Shown here: positions 42,001-50,332 of the stretch, in pieces
How positions within the stretch are numbered: position 1 is the first letter of the stretch
Layout of the letters: each line of letters starts with the position of its first letter
NCBI RefSeq assembly: GCF_004339465.1
Contig: NZ_SMFY01000001.1
Coordinates: 434,001-498,000, forward strand
DNA: 64,000 bases
Reading direction: 5' to 3'
From: Ancylobacter aquaticus
GTDB taxonomy: Bacteria; Pseudomonadota; Alphaproteobacteria; Rhizobiales; Xanthobacteraceae
Notes under the pieces: model-generated
What the model was told of the DNA's origin: nothing
Database searches by the model: none
The model's input: the letters and a program-made list of their open reading frames with translations, nothing else
Position numbers and translations under genes: made by a program

Positions 42001-44765
42001 ACACCGTCGTTCTGGCGGCGAACAACACCTTCACCTGCGGCCTGCGCGTCATCGGCAGCAATGCACAGGCCCTGTTCACCACCGACGCCAATCTCGGCAC
42101 GGCCGGTCAGGCGATCACGCTGCAGAATGGCGGCGTCGTCGGCACAACGGCCGATGCCGCGCCCAATCTCACCATGACCCGCGACCTCAACATCGTCGGC
42201 TCGGGCGGTCTCTCCTCCGCGCTCCATCCGCTGGTCTATGCCGGCACCATCAGCGGCAACGGCACCTTCATCAAGTCCGGCGGCGGTATCGTGAACCTCA
42301 CCGGCACCAACAACGCCACGGGTGGCACGGCCGTGCGCGCCGGCACGCTGCAGGTGGCCTCCGACGACAAGCTGGGCGCGGCGGGCGCAGGGCTGGAGCT
42401 TTCCGAGAACGGGCACCTCTGGGTGACCCAGAGCATGACCACCGCACGCGCCGTCACGCTTGGGGGAGTGCCGGGCGGCGGCTTCCAGCTCGACAGCGGT
42501 ACCACGCTCACCCTCACGGGCGCGATCAGCGGCACCACGCTCAGCCTGCTGGGCACCGGCACGCTGGTGCTCAACGGCACCAGCACCTATGCCGGCATCG
42601 TCAACAGCGGCGGCACCATCATAGGCAACACCGACACGCTGAAGGGCAACATCATATTCGACTACAACGCGGACAATCCAAATGCCCGCTCGATCGTCTT
42701 CCAGCAAGATGAAATCTACAGTATATTTGCGGGCAACATCACAGGCCTCGGCACCGAGACAGGGTACGGCACCGTTGTGAAGACCGGCGCGGGCATCCTC
42801 GTCCTGACCGGCGAGACCAAGTTCGCGGGGCTGGCCGACGGCTACGCCTTCGATGTGCAGCAAGGTTATCTTGAGGGTTCAAGCAAGAACCTCGTCGGCA
42901 AGATCCATGTCGCCGAAGGAACGGAGGTAACCTTCAATGAGATTGTCGACGGCACCTATGCAGGCGGTCTTGAAGGCGAAGGCGAGCTCGCCAAGAACGG
43001 CAAGGGGACGCTGACCCTCAATGGCATCAACAGCGCCCTTGGCGGCACCACGGTCAATACCGGTACCCTCGTCTTGAACGGCACCCTGAACACGGCCGGC
43101 GAAGGCACCACTATCTGGGGGGGCACCCTTGCCCTGAACGGCACCCTGAACAGCGCCGGCAAGGGCACTAACATCGAATATTACGGCCTCCTCTCCGTGA
43201 ATGGCACGCTGAACGGCGACGTGTCTGTCAACAAGGGTGGCACGCTTGAGGGGAGCAGCCGGATCAACGGCAAGGTCACCAACAATGGTGGCAAGATCAA
43301 CCCCGGCAACTCCATCGGCCACATCACGATCAACGGCGATTTCGAGTTCGACGATGGCGAGATGGTGGTGGAGGTGAATGCCGAAGGCGAGAGCGACCGC
43401 ATCATCGTCGTCGGCGCCGGCCATACGGCAACCATCAAGGCCGGCACCCTCAGCGTCATAATGGAGCCCGGCGACTACACGCCCGGCACCGTCTATACCA
43501 TCGTCACCGCCGAAGGCGGCGGCACGGCGCATTTCGACTCCATCACGGGCGGCACCGCCTTCCTTTCTCCCGAATTGTTTTCGGACCCGCAGAACCTCTA
43601 CCTCACCCTCGATTTCGCGGCTGACGCCTTCCGCTCGGCCGGTGTCACGGCCAACCAGCAGGCGGTGGGCAGCGTCCTTGATCTCGTGAATGCCAGCGGC
43701 ACCGCTCCCGGCCTGATCAACGCGCTCGCCAATGTGCCTGTCGGCTCCGGCGCCGCCGCGCTGCAGCAGCTGAGCGGCCAGCCCTATGCCGACTTCGCCA
43801 CGGTGAACATGCGCGGCAGCCAGCTGTTCATGAACACGGTGGGCCGCCAGATGGCGAATGATCGCGGCGCGGGCGTTGGTGGGCAGAGCGCCGCCCTCGG
43901 TGCGCCGGACCTCGACGGCCAGTCCCGCTTCAGCGCCTGGGTCAGCGGCATCGGCACCAAGGGCAGCGTCGACGGCAATGGCAACGCCGCCGACCTCTCC
44001 TATTCGCTGGGCGGCACCGCCTTCGGCATCGGCTACCGGGTCGATCCAAGCTTCCAGATCGGCGTTGCCGGCGCCTATGTGGGCGGCTCGCAGTCGGTCG
44101 ACGGCTTCATGGGCGACGGCAACACCGAGGCGGGCAGCGTCGCCCTGCACGGCTCCTTCGCGCAGGGCCCGCTCTATGTCGACGGTTTGCTTGGCTACGC
44201 CTATGCCAGCAATGAGCTGGAGCGCAAGTTCGCGGTGCCCGGCGTCTTCGGCATCGCCAACGGGTCCTCGTCCTCCAACCAGTTCCTCGGCCAGATCGAG
44301 ACCGGCTACCGCATCGCCATCGATGGGGGCTCCACCAGTGCGATCACGCCGTTCGGCCGCCTCCAGGTGGTGAGCGCCAATCAGGGCGGCTTCACCGAGA
44401 CCGGCTTCAGCGACTTCAACCTGACCGCGAGCGGACAGACGCTGACCTCGGTACGCACGACGCTGGGCGCCGATTTCAGCACCCGGCTTGACGTTGGCGG
44501 CATGCCGCTGGATCTCCGCGCGCGGCTCGGCTGGGTGCACGAGTTCGGCGACACCACCCGCCCGTTCACGGCGGCCTTCTCCGCCGCGCCCTGGGCGTCG
44601 TTCACCGTGTTCGGTGCGCCGGAGCCGCGCGACAGCGCACTCGTCGGCATCAGTGCGGAAGCCCAGATCCTGGACAATGCCACGCTGTTCGCCAGCTATG
44701 ATGCGGAACTGGGCAGCGGCAGCGACAACCATCAGCTCTGGGGCGGCGTGCGCTTTAACTGGTGA
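39072..44765 (+). CDS. Autotransporter (type V secretion) with glycine-rich and PATR-repeat passenger
   Basis: 1897 residues. An extended, basic N-terminus leads into a signal peptide ending near residue 54 (TPALAANF). Residues about 135-360 are extremely Gly/Asn-rich. From about 395 to 1490 there are AIDA/PATR-type beta-helix repeats (GAGTLTLTGANSYTGGTTVSGG and relatives). A linker follows, then an autotransporter beta-barrel at about 1615-1897 (SRFSAWVSGIGTKGSVDG; ends LWGGVRFNW, a terminal aromatic as required for BAM recognition). I see only one Cys (989). The passenger contains a tandem duplication of about 425 residues. Probable adhesin at the cell surface. Ribosome site before 39072 is weak; ATG 39078 is possible. 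Confidence 0.93.
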   Translation: MPMSASVAPLRRHRNRAQAWLGQTGLSSGAGSKLPALLLALGLGMAATPALAANFNVANEAQLADAVSKAANGDTITFTADIELSGKGKAGTITTNVTINGNGHKLVGKEGTNANGLYVQSGTVTIQNLDLSNLTTKGTSGGNGGGGGGGGAGTGAGLFVGAAANVTLSNVILTNNSAVGGNGGVGVIDGRDTTSQGGGGGGSGPNAGNGQSSTGGSVGQGGPIGGGDGNGGNGQWGAGGGGSGSQAKGGNGGFGGGGGGSLDANIGTGGFLGGNGGAGRPPTSGYSWFNGGGGGGAGMGGAIFVQDGGTLSVTGTLTLSDNTVGGGTGGSSRAGAGGISGAAGANGGAAGAGLFLAGNGTLGLSSAAGETQTISDAITDQTGLGGTGANAGSWGLVKTGAGTLTLTGANSYTGGTTVSGGVLRGNSTSLKGGIVNNASVVFDQPAAGTYAGIMSGTGAMTVTGGKLTLTGANTYTGLTSVTGNGTLDLTAANTLAAASTIALDNGALLLGSGVGITNAITVTNRGSLGSSGGIATVGGVISGAGAVDVNAGTVALAANNTFSGGLNVTGGATALFTADANLGAVGGAVTVTEGGMVGAAANAAANFTTNRNLTVTGTGGISGAQHAVNWSGAIGGTGTLVVSGANVVELSGTNTYSGGTSIQGGALKVDSDARLGDAAGTLAFSNNGRLLASQSFTTGRAINVGTGGGGFELGAGTTLGLSGAITGGVVNQTGQGTLVVTGANSHAGFANYGGTLQGNSSSLGRAIRFDSDAANTTSRQVVFAQATDGTFTGNIGGTGSTPGLGNVVKTGAGKLTLTGESNFTSQTAGTAEFQVQEGTLQGNSKSLAGNIENNAALIFDQSFDGTYGGAITGTGAITVSGAGKLALGATSTIAGATTVSGGGTLVTTTASNFGAGSTLGLNGGTLMLGTGATAFDKAITITGIGGLAATGGTTPNDAVATMSGVISGSGQLDVNSNTVVLAANNTFTCGLRVIGSNAQALFTTDANLGTAGQAITLQNGGVVGTTADAAPNLTMTRDLNIVGSGGLSSALHPLVYAGTISGNGTFIKSGGGIVNLTGTNNATGGTAVRAGTLQVASDDKLGAAGAGLELSENGHLWVTQSMTTARAVTLGGVPGGGFQLDSGTTLTLTGAISGTTLSLLGTGTLVLNGTSTYAGIVNSGGTIIGNTDTLKGNIIFDYNADNPNARSIVFQQDEIYSIFAGNITGLGTETGYGTVVKTGAGILVLTGETKFAGLADGYAFDVQQGYLEGSSKNLVGKIHVAEGTEVTFNEIVDGTYAGGLEGEGELAKNGKGTLTLNGINSALGGTTVNTGTLVLNGTLNTAGEGTTIWGGTLALNGTLNSAGKGTNIEYYGLLSVNGTLNGDVSVNKGGTLEGSSRINGKVTNNGGKINPGNSIGHITINGDFEFDDGEMVVEVNAEGESDRIIVVGAGHTATIKAGTLSVIMEPGDYTPGTVYTIVTAEGGGTAHFDSITGGTAFLSPELFSDPQNLYLTLDFAADAFRSAGVTANQQAVGSVLDLVNASGTAPGLINALANVPVGSGAAALQQLSGQPYADFATVNMRGSQLFMNTVGRQMANDRGAGVGGQSAALGAPDLDGQSRFSAWVSGIGTKGSVDGNGNAADLSYSLGGTAFGIGYRVDPSFQIGVAGAYVGGSQSVDGFMGDGNTEAGSVALHGSFAQGPLYVDGLLGYAYASNELERKFAVPGVFGIANGSSSSNQFLGQIETGYRIAIDGGSTSAITPFGRLQVVSANQGGFTETGFSDFNLTASGQTLTSVRTTLGADFSTRLDVGGMPLDLRARLGWVHEFGDTTRPFTAAFSAAPWASFTVFGAPEPRDSALVGISAEAQILDNATLFASYDAELGSGSDNHQLWGGVRFNW
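40746..43030 (+). repeat. Tandem duplication of ~425 codons inside the autotransporter passenger
   Basis: Landmarks recur in order at constant spacing: LAANNTF at codon 559 and again at 984 (1275 bases apart), and VVKTGAG at 41490 and 42774 (1284 bases apart), with ALFT-DANLG, NLT/GG-ISS and FDQ/FNE-DGTY blocks between. The copies have clearly diverged in sequence. Confidence 0.75.
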
Positions 44766-44771
44766 GCCGGA

Positions 44772-44799
44772 GGCGGGGTGCCGGTCATGGTGCCCCGCC
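44772..44799. terminator. Hairpin between convergent autotransporter and flavin reductase genes
   Basis: GGCGGGG (44772-44778) pairs with CCCCGCC (44793-44799), with additional pairing in the loop. It lies seven bases past the autotransporter stop and six before the end of the minus-strand gene, so could serve both. Confidence 0.6.
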
Positions 44800-44804
44800 C
44801 GGCC

Positions 44805-45338
44805 TCAGTCGACGCCGCGCTGGCCGTCGATTGGCCGGAGCGCCCAGAAGCGCGCGTCGTGATAGGTTAATGGCGCGCTTTGCGACGTTTCATTGTCGAT
44901 AACGCGACCGATGAAGACGGTATGGGTTGCGACATCGTGAAGGGTCTCAAGCTCGCATTCGACCAGCGCGGTGCATCCCTCAAGCAGGGGGCAGCCGGTC
45001 TTTCCCAGCCGGTGCGGAATGGTGTCGAACCGCTTGCCGCCACTTGCCGCGAACAGGTTGGCAAGTTCGGACTGGTCGGCACCGAGGAAGTTGAGGGCGA
45101 AGGCCCGCCCCCGCGTGATCAGTTCATGCGAGGCGTTGCGGCGATTGACCACCACGAGCACGAGCGGAGGGTCGGCGCTGACGCTGCACACCGCCGTCGC
45201 CGTCATGCCGTTCAGCCGCGCGCCGTGCCGGCTGGTGACCACCGTCACGCCGGCGGCGAGACGGCGCATGGTGGCCCTGAAGGCCGCCGCATCCACGCTG
45301 GCGCGAGGGGCGGCCATCGCTGCGGGCCCGCCGCTCAT
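44805..45338 (-). CDS. Flavin reductase (NtaB/HpaC-like), partner of the adjacent monooxygenase
   Basis: 177 residues. The flavin reductase-like FMN-binding domain is shown by FRATMRRLAAGVTVVTSRHGARLNGMTATAVCSVSADPPLVLVVVNRRNASHELI and FALNFLGADQSELANLFA, and the C-terminal THTVFIGRV. It supplies reduced FMN to the flavin monooxygenase. The ATG at 45338 overlaps the stop of that monooxygenase (ATGA), a strong sign of a two-component system; the longer open frame is rejected. Confidence 0.92.
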   Translation of the reverse strand: MSGGPAAMAAPRASVDAAAFRATMRRLAAGVTVVTSRHGARLNGMTATAVCSVSADPPLVLVVVNRRNASHELITRGRAFALNFLGADQSELANLFAASGGKRFDTIPHRLGKTGCPLLEGCTALVECELETLHDVATHTVFIGRVIDNETSQSAPLTYHDARFWALRPIDGQRGVD

Positions 45339-46666
45339 GCCGCGCCCCCCGCGCCCGCCAGTCGCTCGCGCAACGATCCTTCGGCATAGGAGGAACGCAG
45401 CCGCCCGCTCGCCTGAAGCAGCGGCACCACCTCGTTCACGAAATCCTCGAACGTGTCGGGGAGGAAGGCGGGCGAAATCACGAAGCCATCCGCCGCGCCG
45501 GAATCGATGATGGCGATCAGTTCGTCTGCAACATCCCGCGCCGTCCCGACAGCGCGCGGGCACATGATGCCGCGCCCGTAGATCCGGCCCGCCTCCGCAA
45601 TCGTCATGGATCCATTGCCGGCAATGGAACGTAGCGCGGCCAGGTTTCCCTTGCTGCCCGTGTCGGCAATCTCGTCGATGGTGGCATCCAGCGGCAGTGA
45701 ACCGAAATCGGCGTTGGCGTGGGCGGCAAGGGTGGACAGGCCGACGCGCGGATCGACCAGGCTGTCGTGCAAATCCCGCTTGGCCTCCGCCTCAGCCCGG
45801 GTTTTGCCGATGAACGGCATGATGGCCATCATCACCTTGGCCGCGTCGGGCGCCCGGCCCTCCACCTCCAGCGCGCGCACCACGTCGGCTTTGAACGCGG
45901 CCATGCGCGCGAGGCTGGGCTGGAGCGCGAAGATCACCTCCGACCATTTCGCCGCGAAGGCCTTGCCCCGTCCCGAGGAGCCGGCCTGGATGATCACCGG
46001 CCGGCCCTGAGGACTGCGCGGGATATTCAGCGGCCCGCGCGAGCGGAAGAACGTTCCGGCATGGTTCGCGTAATGCACCTTGCCGGGGTCGGCATAAAGG
46101 CCGCGCGCGCGGTCCAGGATCAGGGCGTCGGCGTCCCAGCTGTCCCAGAGTTTGAACGCCACGTCGAGGAATTCGTCGGCACGGTCGTAGCGCTCGTCAT
46201 GCCCGAGATGGGCGGCGAGGCCGAAGTTGAGGGCTTCGCCGTCATTCATCGAGGTCACGACATTCCACGCCGCCCGGCCACCCGACAGGTGGTCGAGCGT
46301 GGCGAACTCGCGGGCGAGGTTGAACGGCGCGTCATAGGTGGTGGAGCGGGTCGCGCCAAGGCCGAGATGGGTGGTGACGCTCGCCATCGCGCCCAGGATC
46401 GGCATCGGGTCCATGCGCGTGGCGTCCTGGTCGCCGAGCCCGATGCCGATCTCATGGCTGTCGCCGTAGCGATCCGAAATGGCGAGCCGGTCGGCGAAGA
46501 AGACGAAATCGAACATGCCGCGTTCCAGCGTGCGGGCGATGTCGGCATAGTAGGGCAGGGTCAGGAAGGGTGTCTCATGGGCCGGGTTGCGCCAGATGGC
46601 GTGGCTGTGCACCACCGGGCCCGCCACCATGAAGCCACACAGATGCATCTGCTTGGGATTGCTCAT
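45335..46666 (-). CDS. LLM-class flavin-dependent monooxygenase of the NtaA/SnaA/DszA family
   Basis: 443 residues, TIM-barrel bacterial luciferase-like. Family hallmarks: MFDFVFFADRLAI, TTHLGLGATRSTTYDAPFNLAREFATLDHLSGGRAAWNVVTSMN and GRPVIIQAGSSGRGKAFAAKWSEVIF. Relatives oxidise nitrilotriacetate, EDTA, dibenzothiophene sulfone and similar compounds using FMNH2 and O2. It lies downstream of a dedicated ABC importer, so it likely acts on an imported xenobiotic or N/S-containing compound; substrate cannot be read from sequence. Confidence 0.93.
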   Translation of the reverse strand: MSNPKQMHLCGFMVAGPVVHSHAIWRNPAHETPFLTLPYYADIARTLERGMFDFVFFADRLAISDRYGDSHEIGIGLGDQDATRMDPMPILGAMASVTTHLGLGATRSTTYDAPFNLAREFATLDHLSGGRAAWNVVTSMNDGEALNFGLAAHLGHDERYDRADEFLDVAFKLWDSWDADALILDRARGLYADPGKVHYANHAGTFFRSRGPLNIPRSPQGRPVIIQAGSSGRGKAFAAKWSEVIFALQPSLARMAAFKADVVRALEVEGRAPDAAKVMMAIMPFIGKTRAEAEAKRDLHDSLVDPRVGLSTLAAHANADFGSLPLDATIDEIADTGSKGNLAALRSIAGNGSMTIAEAGRIYGRGIMCPRAVGTARDVADELIAIIDSGAADGFVISPAFLPDTFEDFVNEVVPLLQASGRLRSSYAEGSLRERLAGAGGAA

Positions 46667-46706
46667 TATTTATCCGCATGCCGTCAAGGGCACACGCCTC
46701 CCTGCG

Positions 46707-46726
46707 GCGCGGCACGAATGCCGCGC
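46707..46726. terminator. Intercistronic hairpin between SBP and monooxygenase genes
   Basis: GCGCGGCA, loop CGAA, TGCCGCGC: a perfect eight-bp stem in the 96-base spacer downstream of the SBP stop at 46763 (minus strand). Confidence 0.65.
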
Positions 46727-46762
46727 GCGGTTGATGTCCAATAGGCGGGATCGAGAGGGCCG

Positions 46763-47992
46763 TCAGCTTACGACGGCAAAGGGCGTGTTCTTTCCGTCCT
46801 TGATAAGCTGGACGTAGAAGGAGCGGTTGAGCGAGTTGCCGGCTTCGTCGAAGTCGCAGGTGCTGCCCGCGCCGTTGAAGTTGATCTTCTTGCCCGCGCG
46901 CACCATGGCCAGCGCCTGCACGATGTCGTCCACCGGCTCGCCCGGCGGGTTGCACACTTCGCGCACCGACCGGGTCCAGACGGCGGCTTCCTGCGTCTTG
47001 GCATGCTCCATCGCCAGAAGGGCGATGCAGGCCTGGTCCCAGGCATTTCCGGCAAACAGGAAGACGGTGCCCTTGGGCGCGCCCATTTCCTCGACGAACT
47101 TCGCATAGGAGGGGCTGTCGATCGGGGGCGAGGGCTGGAGGTGATAGATGCCTTCGGCGACTTCCGGCCCCACGGACTGGATGAACTTGCCCTCGGCATC
47201 GGCGCCGGTTCCAAGGGCGACCACCTTGGAGTCGAACCCGCCGCGATAGATCTCCTTGGCAATGGAGACAAAATCGGTCAGCAGGGGAAGGCAGAAGACG
47301 GCGTCATAGCCGGGCGAGAACACCTTCTCGACCTCGGCGCGGTAGGAGGCCTGGTCGGGATTGTACATCACGACTTCCACGACCTCGCCGCCGAGCTTGG
47401 CCATCTCGGCCTTGAAGGGTTCGATCATCGCCACGACGAAGGGGTTCTGCTGCGCCAGCACGGCCACCCTTTTGGCGCCGAGCTTGTCCATCACCTTGGC
47501 GCCGGCCGGGCCCCACTGCGAACTGCGCGCCTGCAGCCGATAGATCAGCCCCTTCGTCTCGCCTTCGGTCACGGCATCGGCGGCACAGGACAGCATCTGC
47601 ACCTTGTCCGATGCGAGAATGACCGGCTTGGCCGCAAGCGCTTCCGGGCTGCCCCAGAACCCGCCCACCATCTCGACCTTGTCGACTTCCAGCAGCTTCT
47701 TGCTGGCGGCGACGCTGGCCGTGGCGCTGGTCTCGGAATCCTCGATGATCAGCTTGACCTTGCGCCCGCCGAGAATGCCGCCGGCAGCGTTCACCTTGGC
47801 GACGACAAGCTCCGCCGCCTGTTTCATCGCCGGGCCATAGGCACCCGTCGCGCCGGAGAACGGCAGGACCATGCCGATCGGAACGTCGCCCGCCTGCGCG
47901 AGGGCGGGAGCCCCGAGGGAGAAGCCGAGGGGCAGGGAGCCGAGGCCGGCAAGAACGGTTCGGCGGCTCGGAGAGAAGGAACGCTCACTCAT
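46763..47992 (-). CDS. Liv-type periplasmic binding protein with Tat signal
   Basis: 409 residues, Peripla_BP_6 family. The N-terminus SPSRRTVLAGLGSLPLGFSLGAPALAQ has a twin-arginine motif followed by a hydrophobic core and AxA cleavage site, unlike the Sec signals of the other SBPs here. Mature part VPIGMVLPFSGATGAYGPAMKQAAELVVAKVNAAGGILGGRKVKLIIEDSETSATA is classic. ATG at 47992 has AAAGGAAA upstream and overlaps the end of the AhpD-like gene by eight bases. It is the receptor for the second Liv-type importer of the window. Confidence 0.93.
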   Translation of the reverse strand: MSERSFSPSRRTVLAGLGSLPLGFSLGAPALAQAGDVPIGMVLPFSGATGAYGPAMKQAAELVVAKVNAAGGILGGRKVKLIIEDSETSATASVAASKKLLEVDKVEMVGGFWGSPEALAAKPVILASDKVQMLSCAADAVTEGETKGLIYRLQARSSQWGPAGAKVMDKLGAKRVAVLAQQNPFVVAMIEPFKAEMAKLGGEVVEVVMYNPDQASYRAEVEKVFSPGYDAVFCLPLLTDFVSIAKEIYRGGFDSKVVALGTGADAEGKFIQSVGPEVAEGIYHLQPSPPIDSPSYAKFVEEMGAPKGTVFLFAGNAWDQACIALLAMEHAKTQEAAVWTRSVREVCNPPGEPVDDIVQALAMVRAGKKINFNGAGSTCDFDEAGNSLNRSFYVQLIKDGKNTPFAVVS

Positions 47993-48551
47993 CGGGTGTT
48001 TCCTTTGCGGAAGGGCTGGACGAGGGGGAAAGGTCGTCATCGACCTGCAGGGCGTCGTTGAAGCGGTTGAAGAAGCCGGCCAGAGCGATGCGCAGCGTCA
48101 GTTCGACGATCTGGCTCTGCGAGAAACACCCCCGCAGCCGCTCGAACACCTCGTCGCGTATGCCCCAGGCGCGCTGGGTCACGAGGCCGGCATATTCGAT
48201 GACGAGCCGGTCTGTGGCGTCGAAGGCGGGATGATCGAAGCCGGGCAGCACCGCTATCGCGTCTTCCGGCACGCCTTCGACGGCCAGAAGCGGCTCATGG
48301 TGGGCGACGCAATAGGGGCAGGCGTTCAGCTTGGAGACCGAGACCACCGCCAGTTCGACATAGCGAAGCGGGAGAGTGGCCTGCGCCCGCAGGCCGAGCA
48401 GCATCGCGTAGAGGCCGTCGAGGGCGGGGGGTACATGCGCCAGCGTGGCCGCCTGCCCGCGAAAATTCGCATAGCCCGAGGCAAAGCGCTCGTACAGCGC
48501 CGCCTGTTCGGCCGGCAGCACGGAAGAAGGAAGCGGGGTGACGCGGGCCAT
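47985..48551 (-). CDS. AhpD-like / carboxymuconolactone decarboxylase-family protein
   Basis: 188 residues. The redox centre is visible as Cys78-Pro-Tyr-Cys81-Val-Ala-His84-His85, the CxxC-xxHH motif of AhpD-type alkylhydroperoxidases. Preceded by VVSVSKLNA, typical of the peroxidase-related CMD subfamily. It probably reduces peroxides, plausible beside a flavin monooxygenase that leaks H2O2. The ATG shares one base with the livM stop (TGATG); the longer open frame upstream is a shadow of livM. Confidence 0.9.
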   Translation of the reverse strand: MARVTPLPSSVLPAEQAALYERFASGYANFRGQAATLAHVPPALDGLYAMLLGLRAQATLPLRYVELAVVSVSKLNACPYCVAHHEPLLAVEGVPEDAIAVLPGFDHPAFDATDRLVIEYAGLVTQRAWGIRDEVFERLRGCFSQSQIVELTLRIALAGFFNRFNDALQVDDDLSPSSSPSAKETPDE

Positions 48552-49471
48552 CAGGCAGCCTCTCTCGGTTTTGCAAGCACATCGGCGGCCTTGCGCCGGG
48601 CTTCGGGCACCAGGCCCTGCGGGCGCAGGATGAGCAGGAGAATGATGCCGACGCCGATCAGGCCGAGGCGCAGCGCCGAGAGCTGGACGCCGTCGATGAC
48701 CGAGATGAAGTCCTTCAGGAAGCGCGTGCCCTCCAGCAGGGCCATGATCGACCCCGCGCCCACCAGCAGCCCCACATTGGAGCCGCGCCCGCCCGCAATC
48801 ACCGCCATGAAGGCATAGGAGGTGACGATGGCGGAGAACTGGCTGGGGTCGATATAGGTGAGATAAAAGGCCTGCAGCGCGCCGGCCAGCCCCATGACCG
48901 CACCGCCGATGGCGAAGGCCCGCACGCGCAGGGCAAACACCGGCTTGCCGAGAGCCGCCGAAATGGTGGCATCGTCGCGAATGGCCCGCAGGGCCCGCCC
49001 GAACGGCGCCCGCGTCCATCCTTCCAGCGCGACGAACACCACGGCCAGCACGCCGATGGCGAAGACGACGAAGACGATGTCGCCGCCGAACCGCTCGGTG
49101 AGGCCGGGGAACGGACGCTGGATGTCGGCGATGCCGAGGGCCCCGTTGGTCAGCCAGCCCTCATTGAGGATGACGAGGCGCACCGCCTCCCCGAAGCCGA
49201 TGGTGATGATGGCGAGGTAGTTTTCCTCCAGCCGGATCGACAGCAGCGCCAGCCCGGCACTGAGCGCTGCCGCCACAAAGGCGGCGAGCAGCATGGCCGG
49301 GAGCCAGCCGATGGCGGGCGCGGTCAGGGCGGTGGTGTAGGCGCCGATGGCGACAAAGCCGACCACGCCGAAATTCACCAGCCCGGCGAGGCCCCATTGC
49401 AGATTGAGCGCCAGGCCGATCAGCGCGGCAATGATGACGAGGATGGCGATCGTGATGAGGTAGGCAATCAT
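48551..49471 (-). CDS. livM: Liv-type ABC permease, LivM family
   Basis: 306 residues, about nine helices. Typical LivM stretches: LNLQWGLAGLVNFGVVGFVAIGAYTTAL, NYLAIITIGFGEAVRLVI and FMAVIAGGRGSNVGLLVGA. Second permease of the receptor at 46763. The ATG overlaps the livH stop (ATGA). In contrast to the fused livHM of the first cluster, the two permeases are separate here. Confidence 0.94.
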   Translation of the reverse strand: MIAYLITIAILVIIAALIGLALNLQWGLAGLVNFGVVGFVAIGAYTTALTAPAIGWLPAMLLAAFVAAALSAGLALLSIRLEENYLAIITIGFGEAVRLVILNEGWLTNGALGIADIQRPFPGLTERFGGDIVFVVFAIGVLAVVFVALEGWTRAPFGRALRAIRDDATISAALGKPVFALRVRAFAIGGAVMGLAGALQAFYLTYIDPSQFSAIVTSYAFMAVIAGGRGSNVGLLVGAGSIMALLEGTRFLKDFISVIDGVQLSALRLGLIGVGIILLLILRPQGLVPEARRKAADVLAKPREAA

Positions 49472-50331
49472 TTGCGCACCGCCTTGGCACTCAGCAGGCC
49501 GTTCGAGCGGAACAGCAGCAGGACGAGGATGACCGTGAAGCTCACGATCTGCCGGTAATTGGTGGGGATGAGGAGGGCGGACATCTCTTCCGCGATGCCG
49601 ATGACGAGGGCGCCCACGACAGCGCCCACGGGTGAGCCCAGGCCCCCCAGAATGGCCGCCGCGAAGATGGGGATCTGGTAGTTCCAGCCGATCTGCGGGT
49701 CGATCGAGCGGTCAAGGCCCGCCAGCACGCCCGCCAGCCCGATCAACGCCCCGACCAGGGCCCAGGTCAGGCGCGCGATCAGCCGCCGGTCGACGCCGCG
49801 CGTCGCGGCGAGCGAGGGGTTGTCCGCCACGGCGCGCATCGCCCTGCCGAGCGGCGAGTGGCGCAGCAGCAGGTGCGCCAGCACCAGGCAGACGCACACG
49901 GTGAGGGCCGTGGTGATCTGTTCCTGATTGATCCGCAGCCCCTCCCAGCGCATTGGCCGGGAAATCGGCACGTCGAAGCTGCGGCTGGCATTGCCGAGAA
50001 AGAAGCGGCAGATGTTTTCCAGAACCAGCGACAGCCCCATGGACGCGACCAGAAGCGAGATCGAGTCGCGGTTCTTCAGGCGCTCGAACACCAGCTGGTC
50101 GGACAGTATGCCTGTCAGGGCGACGGTGATCGCCGCGACCGCCGCCGACGCCGGCAGGGAGAGCCCCAGCTGGGTATTGGCGACCCAGGCGGCATAGGCG
50201 CCGAGGGTCAGCATCGCGCCCACCGCGAAATTGGCGAATTTCAGCACGCCGAACACCAGCGTCAGCGCCAGGGCGGGCAGCGCCAGCAGAAGGCCGGTGA
50301 CAAGACCATTGAGGAAAAGCTGCGCGACCAT
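49468..50331 (-). CDS. livH: Liv-type ABC permease, LivH family
   Basis: 287 residues, about eight helices: LFLNGLVTGLLLALPALALTLVFGVLKFANFAVGAMLTLGAYAAWV at the start and AAILGGLGSPVGAVVGALVIGIAEE at the C-terminal conserved loop. ATG at 50331 follows the livF stop by one base. A longer frame to 50376 is within livF and not used. Confidence 0.94.
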   Translation of the reverse strand: MVAQLFLNGLVTGLLLALPALALTLVFGVLKFANFAVGAMLTLGAYAAWVANTQLGLSLPASAAVAAITVALTGILSDQLVFERLKNRDSISLLVASMGLSLVLENICRFFLGNASRSFDVPISRPMRWEGLRINQEQITTALTVCVCLVLAHLLLRHSPLGRAMRAVADNPSLAATRGVDRRLIARLTWALVGALIGLAGVLAGLDRSIDPQIGWNYQIPIFAAAILGGLGSPVGAVVGALVIGIAEEMSALLIPTNYRQIVSFTVILVLLLFRSNGLLSAKAVRK

Positions 50332-50332
50332 G

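Noticed and set aside
40659..44732. Two long minus-strand open frames (734 and 617 codons) opposite the autotransporter
   Set aside because: They mirror the repetitive passenger in another frame, are Arg/Ala/Asp-rich and start without ribosome sites.
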